Of a DNA stretch of 64,000 nucleotides, positions 43,445 through 52,881 are shown one piece after another. This DNA comes from Comamonas sp. (GTDB taxonomy: Bacteria > Pseudomonadota > Gammaproteobacteria > Burkholderiales > Burkholderiaceae_C), in contig JAQVCA010000011.1 in NCBI GenBank assembly GCA_028690035.1, forward strand, positions 1 through 64,000, read 5' to 3'. The notes under the pieces are model-generated. The model saw only the letters and a list, made by a program, of their open reading frames with translations, searched no databases and was not told the DNA's origin. Made by a program: the position numbers and the translations under genes. The stretch's first letter is position 1, and each line of letters begins with the position of its first letter.

Positions 43445-44272
43445 TCAATGCCTTCCTTGGGGGTGTCCGGGAGAAATGGGAGAAACGTGGGCCGACTGGG
43501 GTGCTGGCGCCATGGCACGGCGACCGCGCTCGCCCTGAAAAAAGGTGGTGGTGAAGGGGTGGTTGAACTGCGCCACCTCGTGTGCCGTGCCTGTGACCAG
43601 TACGCGTTTTTCGGCCAGCACGGCCACGCGCGTGGACAGAGCAAACAGCGTGTCCAGGTCGTGCGTGACCATGATCACGGTCAGACCCAGCTCGGCGTGC
43701 AGCTGGCGCAGCAGGTCGCAGAACTCGTCCGAGCCGGTGGGGTCCAGGCCCGCAGTGGGTTCATCGAGCAGCAACAGCGGCGGGTCCATGATGAGCGCGC
43801 GCGCCAGCGCCACGCGCTTGATCATGCCGCCCGACAGGTCGGCGGGGTTGCGGCTGGCATGCTCGGGTTTCAAGCCCACCATCTGCAACTTGATCATGGC
43901 CGCCTGGCGCACCATGTCGTCGGGCAGGCCGCCTTGCTCGCGCAGCGCAAAGGCGATGTTGTCCAGCACGTTGAAGGCCGAATACAGCGCCCCGTGCTGA
44001 AACAGCATGCCCACGCGCGCGGCGGCGCCCTCGCGGCACAGCTCCTGCGCCGGACGCCCCAGGGTGGTCACGCGCCCCTTGCCGGGGGTGAGCAGGCCCA
44101 GGATCTGGCGCAGCAGCACCGTCTTGCCCGTGCCCGAGCCGCCCACAATCGATAGCATCTCGCCGGGCTGCACGGTCAGATCCAGGTCTTGGTGTACGGC
44201 ATAGGCGCTGCGGCCCTGGCCAAAAATGCTCCAGAGCTTGTCCACCTGCACCACAGGCACGGGCGCTGCCAT
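43445..44272 (-). CDS. MlaF-type ABC transporter ATP-binding protein
   Basis: ATPase of 275 residues for the MCE system. Walker A VGGSGTGKTVLLRQILGLL, Q-loop MLFQHGALYSAFNVLDNIAFAL (the LFQ.GALF/Y form is typical of MlaF), signature [15 protein letters not shown], Walker B LLLLDEPTAGLDP and H-loop VTHDLDTLFAL. The ATG at 44272 shares one base with the permease stop (TGATG). The C-terminal tail after HPFTTTFFQG is longer than in E. coli. Confidence 0.94.
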   Translation of the reverse strand: MAAPVPVVQVDKLWSIFGQGRSAYAVHQDLDLTVQPGEMLSIVGGSGTGKTVLLRQILGLLTPGKGRVTTLGRPAQELCREGAAARVGMLFQHGALYSAFNVLDNIAFALREQGGLPDDMVRQAAMIKLQMVGLKPEHASRNPADLSGGMIKRVALARALIMDPPLLLLDEPTAGLDPTGSDEFCDLLRQLHAELGLTVIMVTHDLDTLFALSTRVAVLAEKRVLVTGTAHEVAQFNHPFTTTFFQGERGRRAMAPAPQSAHVSPISPGHPQGRH

Positions 44273-45423
44273 CAGAACCCCACGTCCTTGAAGGCGATGG
44301 CAAACACCGCGTCCACGATGATCACCATGGTGATGGCGCTGACCACCGATGCCGTGGTGCCCGCGCCCAGGCTCTGGGTGTTGGGCTGCACACGCAGGCC
44401 CCAGTGGCAGCCGATCAGGGCAATCCAGATGCCAAACACCATGGACTTGACGCTGGCCAGCCACAGGTTGCTCACCTCCACGGCACTGGGCAGCGCCTGC
44501 ACAAAGTAGGCCGGGGAGATGTCCATGGTCAGGTCGGCCGCCACGATGCCCCCGGTCAGCGCCGCCAGCGTGGTCCACAGACTGACCAGCGGCATGGCCA
44601 GCGCCAGCGCCATGGCACGCGGCAGCACCAGACGAAAGCCGTGCGCGATGCCCATGACCTGCATGGCGTCCAGCTCTTCGGTGACGCGCATCACCCCGAT
44701 CTGTGCGGTGATGGCCGAGCCCGAGCGCCCGGCCACCAGGATGGCGCCCAGCAGCGGGCCCAGCTCGCGAATCAGCGAGATGCCCAGAATGTTGACGATA
44801 AAAGCCTCGGCACCAAACTGGCGCAGCTGCAGCGCCATCAAATAGGCCAGTACCACACCAATCAAAAAACCGACCAGTGCCGTGATGGGCAGCGCCTTGG
44901 CCCCCATCTGGTACAGGTGGCCCGAGAAATCGCGCCATGGCCCTTTATGCGGCGCGCGCAGCAGGCGCAGGGCATCGAGCAGCAATTGCCCCATCAGCAG
45001 CACCAGGCCGCGCAGGTGATCGAACATGCCCAGCACCAAGCGGCCCAGAATTTCGACCAGGCTGCCAAAGTAGTAGCCCGCCGGCGTGGGCTGAGGTGCC
45101 GTGACAAAGCGCTGCACCCGCTCCAGCATGGCCCGCTGCGCGGGCGTGGCGCGCAGCTGCTGCGGCCAGTGGCCCTGCCAGTGGTGCCACAGCCATTGGG
45201 CGCCCACGTGGTCGAGCCACTCCAGCTCTGTCAAATCCCAGCCCGGGGGCGGATGGCCCTGTGGTTGCTGCAACTGTTGCCATTGGCGCTGCAGTTGGCG
45301 CCAACGGCCACGCACGCCCAGCTGCGCGGCGCCCCAATGTCCCTGGGGGTAAAGCCAGGGGCCGTCGGTGGTACTGCGTAGCTGCAAGGCTGGCGGATGG
45401 GTGGTGTCGGGGTTGGTATGCAT
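44272..45423 (-). CDS. MlaE-type permease with N-terminal STAS-like domain
   Basis: Permease of 383 residues. The first 110 residues are soluble and resemble a STAS domain (GWDLTELEWLDHVGAQWLWHHW), which in E. coli is the separate MlaB. The rest is the MlaE permease (GFLIGVVLAYLMALQLRQFGAEAFIVNILGISLIRELGPLLGAILVAGRSGSAITAQIG, and VSLWTTLAALTGGIVAADL). It leads the minus-strand MCE operon. Together with the next three genes it should move lipids between the two membranes. Confidence 0.92.
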   Translation of the reverse strand: MHTNPDTTHPPALQLRSTTDGPWLYPQGHWGAAQLGVRGRWRQLQRQWQQLQQPQGHPPPGWDLTELEWLDHVGAQWLWHHWQGHWPQQLRATPAQRAMLERVQRFVTAPQPTPAGYYFGSLVEILGRLVLGMFDHLRGLVLLMGQLLLDALRLLRAPHKGPWRDFSGHLYQMGAKALPITALVGFLIGVVLAYLMALQLRQFGAEAFIVNILGISLIRELGPLLGAILVAGRSGSAITAQIGVMRVTEELDAMQVMGIAHGFRLVLPRAMALALAMPLVSLWTTLAALTGGIVAADLTMDISPAYFVQALPSAVEVSNLWLASVKSMVFGIWIALIGCHWGLRVQPNTQSLGAGTTASVVSAITMVIIVDAVFAIAFKDVGF

Positions 45424-45596
45424 GCGAAGGGGCTTGGTTGTATCACAGCTGCAGGGAAGCTGGGGACGTTGCGGGCAGCGCTCCGGTATCCAAAATGACG
45501 CGATGGCAGCCTTCGCATCTTGCGAGTGTATGGAATCCCTTCCTAGGGAAAATCCTGAACTTTGGCCCAGCGGGACACGGTTACATTCGCTGCACT

Positions 45597-45742
45597 TCTA
45601 GCGCCGCACCTTTTTAAGGGTGGGCGCACTGAGGGGCCCGAGGAGACAACTCGATCTATAACTACAAACCACTTACAGCAAGCACCCGCCTACGAGGTGC
45701 GCTCATTTCCTCCCAGCACCGACGTGGTCGGTGCTTTTTTTT
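45597..45742 (+). ncRNA. Probable structured small RNA or leader RNA, family not recognised
   Basis: The 378-base gap between the divergent mlaE-like and TSUP genes has no convincing coding frame but contains three plus-strand hairpins in a row: GCGCCGCACC/GGTGGGCGC (45601-45627, one bulge), CGAG/CTCG (45639-45653) and GCACC/GGTGC (45682-45700), followed by TTTCCTCCC and an intrinsic terminator at 45715-45742. The C-rich single-stranded TTTCCTCCC could pair with ribosome-binding sites. It could be a free small RNA, or a riboswitch-like attenuator for the TSUP gene 60 bases downstream. The 5' end is a guess; a TACATT box at 45582 is a possible -10. Confidence 0.5.
45715..45742 (+). terminator. 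Strong intrinsic terminator upstream of the TSUP gene
   Basis: AGCACCGAC and GTCGGTGCT form a perfect nine-base stem with a GTG loop, followed by eight T residues. It precedes the TSUP ATG by 59 bases and has no gene immediately before it on the same strand, which implies a short non-coding transcript or attenuation. Confidence 0.92.
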
Positions 45743-45801
45743 GCCCATTTTTCAACCAAACGACCGTGGGGCCCTGCGCTGCTGTGCGCACAATCGCGCC
45801 G

Positions 45802-46560
45802 ATGGAATGGCTTGTAATTTCTCTGGCATCGGCCCTGGCGGGTTTTATTGATGCCATCGTGGGTGGCGGTGGGCTGATTTTGTTGCCCGCACTGTTTGCC
45901 GTCTTTCCCAGTGCGCCCCCGGCCACGCTGTTTGGCACCAACAAAAGCGCCGCCATTTGGGGCACGGGCGTGGCCACCTGGCAGTACAGCCGCCGCGTAG
46001 CCATCCGCTGGTCGGCGCTGTGGCCTGGCGCCCTGGCCGCTCTGGCGGGGGCATTCAGTGGCGCCTGGTGCGTGACGCTGCTCGACCCCAACTTTTTGCG
46101 CAAAGCGCTGCCTTTGGTGCTGCTGGGCCTGCTGCTGTACACACTGGCCAAAAAAGAGCTGGGCCGCGCGCACGCGCCGCGCCACAGCGGCCTGCAAGAG
46201 CAGTGGCGTACCGCGCTGATTGGCGCGCTGATCGGCTTTTACGACGGCTTTTTTGGCCCGGGCACCGGCAGCTTTTTTGTCTTTTTGCTGGTACGCGTGC
46301 TGGGCTACGACTTCTTGAACGCCTCGGTCAGCGCCAAGCTGCTCAACCTGGCCACCAACCTGGCAGCGCTGGTGCTGTTCACTTGGAAGGGCCATGTCTG
46401 GTGGCATTTGGCCTTTCCGCTGGCCGCCGCCAATGTGCTGGGCAGCGTGCTGGGCAGCTGGCTGGCGCTGCGCCACGGCACCGGCTTTGTGCGTGTAATT
46501 TTTATCGTGGTCGTCGGCACCCTCATTGTGAAAACCGGCACCGACGCCTTTCTGTCCTGA
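45802..46560 (+). CDS. TSUP (TauE/SafE) family membrane permease
   Basis: Inner-membrane anion exporter or importer of 252 residues, with about eight hydrophobic segments. [18 protein letters not shown] and [46 protein letters not shown] are the two signature repeats of the family. Members move sulfite, sulfoacetate or other small organic anions. Start at 45802 ([10 protein letters not shown]). Confidence 0.93.
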   Translation: MEWLVISLASALAGFIDAIVGGGGLILLPALFAVFPSAPPATLFGTNKSAAIWGTGVATWQYSRRVAIRWSALWPGALAALAGAFSGAWCVTLLDPNFLRKALPLVLLGLLLYTLAKKELGRAHAPRHSGLQEQWRTALIGALIGFYDGFFGPGTGSFFVFLLVRVLGYDFLNASVSAKLLNLATNLAALVLFTWKGHVWWHLAFPLAAANVLGSVLGSWLALRHGTGFVRVIFIVVVGTLIVKTGTDAFLS

Positions 46561-46646
46561 AGGGTTGTCACGCCCCCGTCATGCCTGTTGCATATCGTAA
46601 CCAACCGGATGGCAGCCGCCATCCGCATTGGAGGAGCGATCACAAC

Positions 46647-48245
46647 ATGTCGTTTTTAAGCGTGTTCCAGAATTTTTCGGTGGCCCGCAAGATGTGGGCC
46701 TTGTTCCTAGGTTTGCTGCTGTGCAGTGTGGTCGTGGCCGGCGGGTTGCTCAGCTATTTGCAAAGCGTGGAGCAGCGTGTGAGCCAGGATGTACAAGCTA
46801 CGGATCAGCGTATCAACTTGGCGCTGCGTTGGCAGGCGCTGACGCTGCAGAGCGTGGAGGCGGCTTTGGCCAGCGTGCTTTCCTCTGAAGAGCATCTGAT
46901 TGCCCAGCTCTCGCACAAAGCACGCGCCTTGATGCAGCAGGCCGACCAGCTGCAGCAACAGGTGCAGGCCGGGGCCTACAGCTCCACCGACCGCAATGGT
47001 CTGGCCGAGGTGGAGCGCACACGCCGCACCGTGGTCGATGTGTACGAGCAGGCCTACCAAGCACGCGACCTGGGCAAGGCCTGGGAGGCGCAGCAGCTGG
47101 TCGATGAAGCGCTCACCCCAGCCGCCCAGCACTACGTTCAGGCACAGGATGCCCTGATCGCCAGCTTGCAAACGCAGCGTGCTCAGGTGCAGGCACAAGG
47201 CCAAGCGCAAAGTGCGCTGGCCAAGCGTATTGCGGCAGGCATCGGTTTGTTCATGGCATTGCTGGGAGCGCTGCTGTCGATGGCAGCCATCCGCTCCATC
47301 ACCACCCCACTGGCCCAGGCGGTGCAACTGGCGCAGACCATTGCAGCCGGTGACCTCAGCCGCATACCGCACATCGAGCGCCGCGACGATCTGGGTCAGC
47401 TCATGCAGGCGCTGGCGCAAATGACGCAGCAACTGCGCAACTTAGTGGGCGAGGTACAAAGCGGTGTGGAAGCCGTGGCCACGGCATCGAACCAGATGGC
47501 GCAGGACAACAGTGCGCTGTCCGACCGCACCACCTACACCGCCGAACGATTGCGTGCCACAGTGGACAGCATCGACGAGATGGTGGAACTGGTCACCCGA
47601 TCGGCCAACAACGCCTTGCACGCCGATCGCAGCGCACGCAGCGTGGCCGAGGCCGCCGCCAGTGGTGGCAGTGTGGTCCAGGAGGTGGTGCGCAACATGC
47701 AGCACATGGTGCAAAGCAGCCAGCAGGTAGCGGCCATTGTGGGCGTGATCGATGGTCTGGCCTTTCAGACCAACATCCTGGCGCTGAATGCCGCTGTGGA
47801 GGCGGCGCGCGCCGGCCCCCAGGGCCGTGGCTTTGCCGTGGTGGCCACGGAAGTGCGCGCCTTGGCGCAACGCAGCAGCGAGGCCGCGCGCGAGATCCGC
47901 CAGCTCTTGGCACACTCATCGCAGCAAATGCAGTCGGGCCAAACCCTGGCGCTGCAGGCAGGCCAGCGCATGGAGCACATCGTGCGCGATGTGCACAAAG
48001 TCAGCGAATTGATTGCCTCCATCACCGAGGCGGCGCAGGCACAAAACCAGGGGATTGCCCAAATCAGCGAGGCGGTGCAGGTGCTTGACCAGATGACCAG
48101 CCAGAACGCAGGCCTGGTGGCCGAATCGCACGCTGCCGCGCAAGAGTTGTTCCACCAAGCGCGGCGCTTGGAAGCCGGTGCGGGGCGTTTTCAGCTGGTG
48201 GCTCCAGCATCTGCGGTGGCGACGCAGCCGCTGCTTACAGCCTGA
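46647..48245 (+). CDS. Methyl-accepting chemotaxis protein
   Basis: Chemoreceptor of 532 residues. An N-terminal membrane segment ([21 protein letters not shown]), a roughly 160-residue periplasmic helical sensor, a second membrane segment ([20 protein letters not shown]), a HAMP domain ([21 protein letters not shown]) and a signalling coiled coil with hairpin [38 protein letters not shown]. No C-terminal NWETF-type pentapeptide is present; it ends QPLLTA. GGAGGAGC lies upstream. Its end overlaps the convergent PACE gene by 11 bases. Confidence 0.95.
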   Translation: MSFLSVFQNFSVARKMWALFLGLLLCSVVVAGGLLSYLQSVEQRVSQDVQATDQRINLALRWQALTLQSVEAALASVLSSEEHLIAQLSHKARALMQQADQLQQQVQAGAYSSTDRNGLAEVERTRRTVVDVYEQAYQARDLGKAWEAQQLVDEALTPAAQHYVQAQDALIASLQTQRAQVQAQGQAQSALAKRIAAGIGLFMALLGALLSMAAIRSITTPLAQAVQLAQTIAAGDLSRIPHIERRDDLGQLMQALAQMTQQLRNLVGEVQSGVEAVATASNQMAQDNSALSDRTTYTAERLRATVDSIDEMVELVTRSANNALHADRSARSVAEAAASGGSVVQEVVRNMQHMVQSSQQVAAIVGVIDGLAFQTNILALNAAVEAARAGPQGRGFAVVATEVRALAQRSSEAAREIRQLLAHSSQQMQSGQTLALQAGQRMEHIVRDVHKVSELIASITEAAQAQNQGIAQISEAVQVLDQMTSQNAGLVAESHAAAQELFHQARRLEAGAGRFQLVAPASAVATQPLLTA

Positions 48246-48744
48246 CGCCGCCTGCCGTTGCAGGCGGGGCCTGGGCGGAGGCGGGCAGCCCGAACACACG
48301 ATCAAAGGCCCAGTTGAAACCGTAGGTATAGACCAGGAAAAACACCAGCAGCCCGGCCTCCATCACGGTGGCTTGCCATAGCGAGACCTCAAACCACCAC
48401 GCCATCAGCGGAATCAGGAACAGCGCCAGTCCCCCTTCAAAGCCCAAGGCATGCACCGCGCGGCGCAGCACCGAGCGGCCCTTGACGCTTTGGCGTGCCT
48501 CCCAGCGCTCAAACCAGTGATTAAAAGCCACATTCCAGACGATAGCAATCGTCGAGGCGGCCACCGCCATGACCCCGGATTCCCCCGGCTGCTGACCGAT
48601 CAGCACAAACAACAGGCTGGAGGCCCCAATCGCGATCAGCTCGTACAGCGTGACAAACAACAGCCGACGACGGCGACCTTGCAACCCGGCTGGGGGGATA
48701 GGAGGGACAGGGCGCGGCGTCGCGCTGGAAGAAGATGCAGACAT
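48235..48744 (-). CDS. PACE family biocide efflux protein (AceI-like)
   Basis: Small inner-membrane exporter of 169 residues with four hydrophobic segments in two bacterial transmembrane pair domains: [20 protein letters not shown]...[13 protein letters not shown] and [23 protein letters not shown]...[14 protein letters not shown]. The RaxHalgFE and WN..FnxxFd motifs define the family, whose members export chlorhexidine and short-chain diamines. A proline-rich N-terminal tail is extra. Confidence 0.92.
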   Translation of the reverse strand: MSASSSSATPRPVPPIPPAGLQGRRRRLLFVTLYELIAIGASSLLFVLIGQQPGESGVMAVAASTIAIVWNVAFNHWFERWEARQSVKGRSVLRRAVHALGFEGGLALFLIPLMAWWFEVSLWQATVMEAGLLVFFLVYTYGFNWAFDRVFGLPASAQAPPATAGGVRL

Positions 48745-48805
48745 AGGGCGCGCAGTTTAGGGTTTTACCTGGGTGGGGGCAGCGCTGCGCACGCAAACCC
48801 CCTGG

Positions 48806-49687
48806 TCAACGCTGCGCGCCCTGGTACAGATCAAGCACCTTGGGCACGTTGGACTGCAGCTGGCGAATGCGTTGCGGCCCGCTGGGGTGGGTGGACAAAA
48901 AGCTCAGACCTTGCCCATTGTTGCCCGTGGCCTGGCCCATTTTTTCCCACAGCGTCACCGCCGCCTGTGGGTTATAGCCAGCACGGGCGGCAATCTCCAG
49001 CCCGACCAGATCGGCATCGGTTTCGTCGCTGCGGCTGAAGTTCAGGCTCAACAGCTGCCCACCCAGGCGCGCGGCATAGGTCCCTACATCGCCCAGACCC
49101 AATAACTGCGCGCCCAGAGAAATACCAATGCTGGTGGCCGTGTTCTTGGCCATTTGCTCGCGCGCATGTTCGCGCAGGGCATGCGCCATTTCGTGGCCCA
49201 TGATCATGGCGACCTCGTCGTCGGTCAGACGCAGCTTGTCCAGGATGCCGGTAAAAAAGGCAATCTTGCCGCCGGGCATGCAAAAGGCGTTCACGTCGTT
49301 GCTGCGGATCAGCGCCACCTGCCAACGCCACTGGCGTGCGCGCTCATTCCACGGGTAGGTGAATGGCACCAGGCGCCGGGCAATGGCCTGCAGGCGTTGC
49401 ACCTGCGGCTGGCTGGCGGGCAGCAACGTGCCCTGGGCTTTGGCCTTGGCCAAGATGTCGGCGTACTGCTGCTCTGCCGCCTGCTCCAGTTCTTGGGCGG
49501 GCACCAGATGGCGCATGCGCGAGGCCTGGCCCACCTCCACCTGGGCCTGCGCCACCGGCAGATACGCACCGGCCAGCGTAGCCGCGCCCCAACACAGCCA
49601 GCGACGGCGATCGGGGGCAGAAAGATCGGAGGCAGGGTCGGCAGCAGCAGGCGCTGTCCGCAAAGAAAAAGCGCAGGCGGTACACAT
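48806..49687 (-). CDS. M48 family zinc metallopeptidase
   Basis: Exported Zn peptidase of 293 residues, HEMAH zinc motif in MIMGHEMAHALREHAREQ and third ligand in SDETDADLVGLEIAARAGYNP. An N-terminal RRRWLCWGAATLAGAYLPVAQAQ looks like a signal peptide with a twin-arginine-like start. Relatives (LoiP/BepA/YcaL) act in outer-membrane protein quality control. THPSGPQRIRQLQ near the end is also typical. It is followed upstream by ccoG on the same strand, with a 71-base gap. Confidence 0.92.
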   Translation of the reverse strand: MCTACAFSLRTAPAAADPASDLSAPDRRRWLCWGAATLAGAYLPVAQAQVEVGQASRMRHLVPAQELEQAAEQQYADILAKAKAQGTLLPASQPQVQRLQAIARRLVPFTYPWNERARQWRWQVALIRSNDVNAFCMPGGKIAFFTGILDKLRLTDDEVAMIMGHEMAHALREHAREQMAKNTATSIGISLGAQLLGLGDVGTYAARLGGQLLSLNFSRSDETDADLVGLEIAARAGYNPQAAVTLWEKMGQATGNNGQGLSFLSTHPSGPQRIRQLQSNVPKVLDLYQGAQR

Positions 49688-49758
49688 AGCCCCTAAGTGT
49701 AGGGCGTGTGCACCGCCTGCGCTCAGCGCCGGGGCGTGGGCAGGGCGTCAGACCGCGC

Positions 49759-51186
49759 TCAGCGGGGCACGAGGAAGACCGATTTTTCCTCCACTTTGGC
49801 CGGATGCTCCAGCGCCTGCACCTCGAAATAAATCGGGTGCGAACCAGAAGCCGCACTGCCATACGGCAGATGCACCTGAACGGGCACCCAGCGCGACTCG
49901 GTGGCGGGGATCGCGATCTGTGCCTCAGACGCCAGCTCCAGCCCATCCAGCCCCTTGACGCTGATGCGGTAGTGCTGTGCTGTTTCGGTGGCGTTCATGA
50001 TCTGCAGGCGATAGACGTTCTCCAGCTTGCCACCGGCCACCATACGCGAGAGCGTGGCGCGGTCGCGTACCACATCCACCTTTAACGGCGTACGCATGGC
50101 CAGGCTGGTGACCATGGCCATGGCCAGGGCCAACAACACCGCGCCATAGCCCAGCACGCGGGGGCGGAAAACGCGGCGCAGCATCTGGCTCTTGCTCCAG
50201 CGCTGCTGCATGCCCTGCTGGGTGGCAAAGCGGATCAAGCCGGGCTCGTAGCCGACTTTGTCCATCACGGTGTTGCACGCATCCACGCACAGCCCGCAGC
50301 CAATGCATTCGTACTGCAGACCGTTGCGAATGTCGATGCCCGTGGGGCACACCTGCACGCACAGCGAGCAGTCGATGCAATCGCCCAGACCCGCAGCCTT
50401 GTGATCGGTGATCTTTTTGCTGCGCACGCCGCGTGGCTCACCGCGCTGGCTGTCGTAGGTGACGATGAGCGTGTCCTTGTCGAACATGGCGCTTTGAAAG
50501 CGTGCATAGGGGCACATGTATTTGCACACCTGCTCGCGCATGTAACCGGCAAAGCCATAGGTGGCAAAGCCGTAGAAGAACATCCAGAAGATTTGCCACG
50601 AGCCTTGCAACGCCACAATCTCGGCGCCCAGGCCGCGAATGGGCACAAAGTAGCCCACAAAGGTAAAGCCGGTCCACAGCGCCACGGCAATCCAGGCCAG
50701 TTGCTTGGTGCCCTTCTTCCAGAGCTTTTCAAACGAGGTCCACGGCGCTTTATCGAGGCGCATGCGCGCGCTGCGGTCGCCCTCAATGCGGTTTTCCAGC
50801 CACATGAACAGCTCGGTGTACACCGTCTGCGGGCAGGTAAAACCGCACCACAACCGTCCGGCCACTGCGGTGAACAGGAACAGCGACAGCGCCGACAAGA
50901 TGAGCAGCCCCGTCAGGTAAATGAAGTCTTGCGGGTACAGCACCAGGCCAAACAGGTAGAAGCGCCGCGCCTCCAGGTCAAACAGCACCATCTGGCGCTC
51001 ACCCCACTGCAGCCAGGGCAGGCCGTAAAACACCAGCTGGGTGAGCCAGACCATCACCCAGCGCCAGCGGTTGAACACGCCATCGATGGCGCGCGGATAG
51101 ACCTTTTGCTTGGCGGCGTAAAAGCTCACGTAAGCCTTTTTCTTCTCGGGATCGGGAGATTGTTCAGGACGTTGTTCAGAAGACAT
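49759..51186 (-). CDS. ccoG: CcoG (RdxA/FixG), cbb3 oxidase assembly ferredoxin
   Basis: Membrane-bound 4Fe-4S protein that reduces copper for cbb3-type cytochrome oxidase assembly. The 475-residue protein has several membrane segments, CGFTCPQTVYTE in the membrane region, KYMCPYARFQSAMFD, two ferredoxin clusters (CIDCSLCVQVCPTGIDI and CIGCGLCVDACN) and a C-terminal Ig-like domain. The start at 51186 (MSSEQRPEQ) is chosen because the conserved part begins at KAYVSFYAAKQKVYPRAIDG. No cbb3 structural genes lie in the window. Confidence 0.95.
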   Translation of the reverse strand: MSSEQRPEQSPDPEKKKAYVSFYAAKQKVYPRAIDGVFNRWRWVMVWLTQLVFYGLPWLQWGERQMVLFDLEARRFYLFGLVLYPQDFIYLTGLLILSALSLFLFTAVAGRLWCGFTCPQTVYTELFMWLENRIEGDRSARMRLDKAPWTSFEKLWKKGTKQLAWIAVALWTGFTFVGYFVPIRGLGAEIVALQGSWQIFWMFFYGFATYGFAGYMREQVCKYMCPYARFQSAMFDKDTLIVTYDSQRGEPRGVRSKKITDHKAAGLGDCIDCSLCVQVCPTGIDIRNGLQYECIGCGLCVDACNTVMDKVGYEPGLIRFATQQGMQQRWSKSQMLRRVFRPRVLGYGAVLLALAMAMVTSLAMRTPLKVDVVRDRATLSRMVAGGKLENVYRLQIMNATETAQHYRISVKGLDGLELASEAQIAIPATESRWVPVQVHLPYGSAASGSHPIYFEVQALEHPAKVEEKSVFLVPR

Positions 51187-51302
51187 GGCAAGGCACCATA
51201 AAAAACACACACAGCACGCACCACCATCGGTGGCAGGCAATCGGTGTTTATTCTTATCAAGATCGCAGGCAATAGCCAGCCTGCAGGGTTTATAGGGCAA
51301 GC

Positions 51303-51318
51303 ATTTGATAAATCAAAT
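51303..51318. promoter_or_regulatory. Palindrome ATTTGAT-AA-ATCAAAT between ccoG and the regulator gene
   Basis: Seven-base arms with a two-base centre. The half-sites resemble those of FNR/ANR (TTGAT...ATCAA), but the centre is two bases rather than four, so an FNR site is not claimed. It lies 117 bases upstream of ccoG and 109 bases upstream of the regulator start, in the 240-base divergent gap. Confidence 0.5.
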
Positions 51319-51357
51319 ATTTTTCTAGCGGGCGCGCAGGTCACTGCCACAAACTCC

Positions 51358-51402
51358 CTGCCATCTACGACAATTACTGTCACTTTTGTCATTAGATGGC
51401 AG
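51358..51402. promoter_or_regulatory. Ten-base inverted repeat upstream of the divergent regulator
   Basis: CTGCCATCTA (51358-51367) and TAGATGGCAG (51393-51402) are exact inverses separated by 25 bases. Further CTGCCA copies lie at 51344 and 51409. The arrangement suits a dimeric regulator site with separated half-sites, or a stem in the mRNA leader of the regulator gene that starts at 51427. Confidence 0.5.
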
Positions 51403-51426
51403 CATCGTCTGCCATGCGCTGCCCGT

Positions 51427-52881
51427 ATGCCCGCCGCTGCCCCACCCGCTGCCCCACCCGCTCCCCCCCCGATCGACCCCAGCGCTGCCCAGGCCTTGCC
51501 CGTGCTGGCCGCCTGGCTCAACACCCTGGCCGAGCCGCATGTGCTCTTTGACCAGCAGTACCGCATCCTGGCGGCCAACGACGCCTACCAGCGCGAATTT
51601 GGCCAAGGCACGGCGGTGCTGGGGCGCACCTGCTACGCCGTCTCGCACCACTCCAGCGTGCCATGCGACCAGGCGGGCGAAACCTGCCCGCTGGCACGCG
51701 CCCTGTACAGCGGCCAGCGCGAGCGCGTGCTGCACCAGCACCACACCAGTCGGGGGGAGGAATACGTCCACATCGAGCTGCAGCCCCTGCACACCGGGCC
51801 CGGTGCGGCGCCGTATTTCCTGGAAAAAATCCACGTTCTGCCGCTGACCAGCCACCACCTCGACGGCCAGCCGCTGCTGGGCCAGTCCCCCGCCTTTCGC
51901 ACCGTGCTGGAGCTGATGGCGCGCGTCGCCCCCAGCGACACCTGCGTGCTGCTGCACGGCGAAACCGGCACCGGCAAAACCCTGGCCGCACGCGCGCTGC
52001 ACCAGGCCAGTGCGCGTGCGGCCCAGCCGCTGGTGGAAGTCGATGCCAGCGGCGCCCAGGCCGCCACATTGGAAGTCGAGCTGTTTGGCCAGGCACGCGG
52101 CAGCAACGGCCACAGCGCGCGCAGCGGTCTGATTGAGGCCGCCCAGGGCGGTAGCCTGCTGCTGCGCGAGGTGGCCGACCTGCCCCTGGGCATTCAGGCC
52201 CAGCTGCTGCGTCTGCTGGACAGCGGCACCTACCAGCGCGTGGGCAGCCACGAACTGCGCCGCGCCGATGTGCGCCTGCTGGCCACCACGCGCCACGACC
52301 TGTCCGTCCTGGTGCGCCAGGGCCAGCTGCGCGCCGATTGGTACTACGCGCTGAGCACCTTCCCCATCGCCCTACCCGCACTGCGCGAGCGCCTGGGCGA
52401 CCTGCCCCTGCTGGCGCAGGCCCTGCTGCAGCGCCTGGCCCCAGGTCGCCATCTGGCGCTGGCCCCGGCGGCGCTGCGCGCACTGGCACAACACCCCTTT
52501 GCGGGCAACCTGCGTGAGCTGCGCAACGTGCTGGCGCGCGCCGCCCTGCTCACCGATGGGCACAGCATCGGCGCCCCAGCCGTGCAGCGCGCCCTGGCGC
52601 TGGAGCCACACCTCCAGCACCCGCCGATGGCGCCGCACCCCGGCCCCTACGCGCATGGCAGCGCCCGCACCGCACCCGCGCCGATGCCCCTGGCCCCGCG
52701 CCGCGCCCTGCGCGCGCTGCAGGACGATGCCCTGCGCGCCGCCCTGCACGGCCCCCAAGGCACGCGCCAAGAGCAGGCACAAGCCCTGGGCATCAGCGCA
52801 CGCACCCTGTACCGGCGCCTGCGCGCGCTGCAGACACCCGCAGCGCACGATCCCTCTGCTGTGGAAAAACCATTAAATTGA
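51427..52881 (+). CDS. NtrC-family regulator lacking GAFTGA and Walker B residues
   Basis: A 484-residue protein with an N-terminal PAS-like sensor (EPHVLFDQQYRILAANDAYQREFG; then CYAVSHHSSVPCDQAGETC, a cysteine cluster), an AAA+ domain and a C-terminal Fis-type helix-turn-helix (QEQAQALGISARTLYRRLRAL). Walker A LLHGETGTGKT is intact near residue 178. The sigma-54 contact loop GAFTGA is replaced by GSNGHS, and the Walker B aspartate is replaced in GGSLLLREVADLP. It therefore probably cannot activate sigma-54 polymerase, and may act like TyrR or HupR on sigma-70 promoters or be decaying. The start is uncertain; 51427 is the first in-frame ATG. Confidence 0.85.
   Translation: MPAAAPPAAPPAPPPIDPSAAQALPVLAAWLNTLAEPHVLFDQQYRILAANDAYQREFGQGTAVLGRTCYAVSHHSSVPCDQAGETCPLARALYSGQRERVLHQHHTSRGEEYVHIELQPLHTGPGAAPYFLEKIHVLPLTSHHLDGQPLLGQSPAFRTVLELMARVAPSDTCVLLHGETGTGKTLAARALHQASARAAQPLVEVDASGAQAATLEVELFGQARGSNGHSARSGLIEAAQGGSLLLREVADLPLGIQAQLLRLLDSGTYQRVGSHELRRADVRLLATTRHDLSVLVRQGQLRADWYYALSTFPIALPALRERLGDLPLLAQALLQRLAPGRHLALAPAALRALAQHPFAGNLRELRNVLARAALLTDGHSIGAPAVQRALALEPHLQHPPMAPHPGPYAHGSARTAPAPMPLAPRRALRALQDDALRAALHGPQGTRQEQAQALGISARTLYRRLRALQTPAAHDPSAVEKPLN

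Noticed and set aside
45562-45801. N-terminal extension of the TSUP permease to base 45562
   Set aside because: The extension reads through a perfect intrinsic terminator and hairpins, and the homologous permease starts at the ATG at 45802.
51303-51318. FNR/ANR box upstream of ccoG
   Set aside because: Half-sites fit but the spacing is two bases rather than four, so it is reported only as a palindrome.
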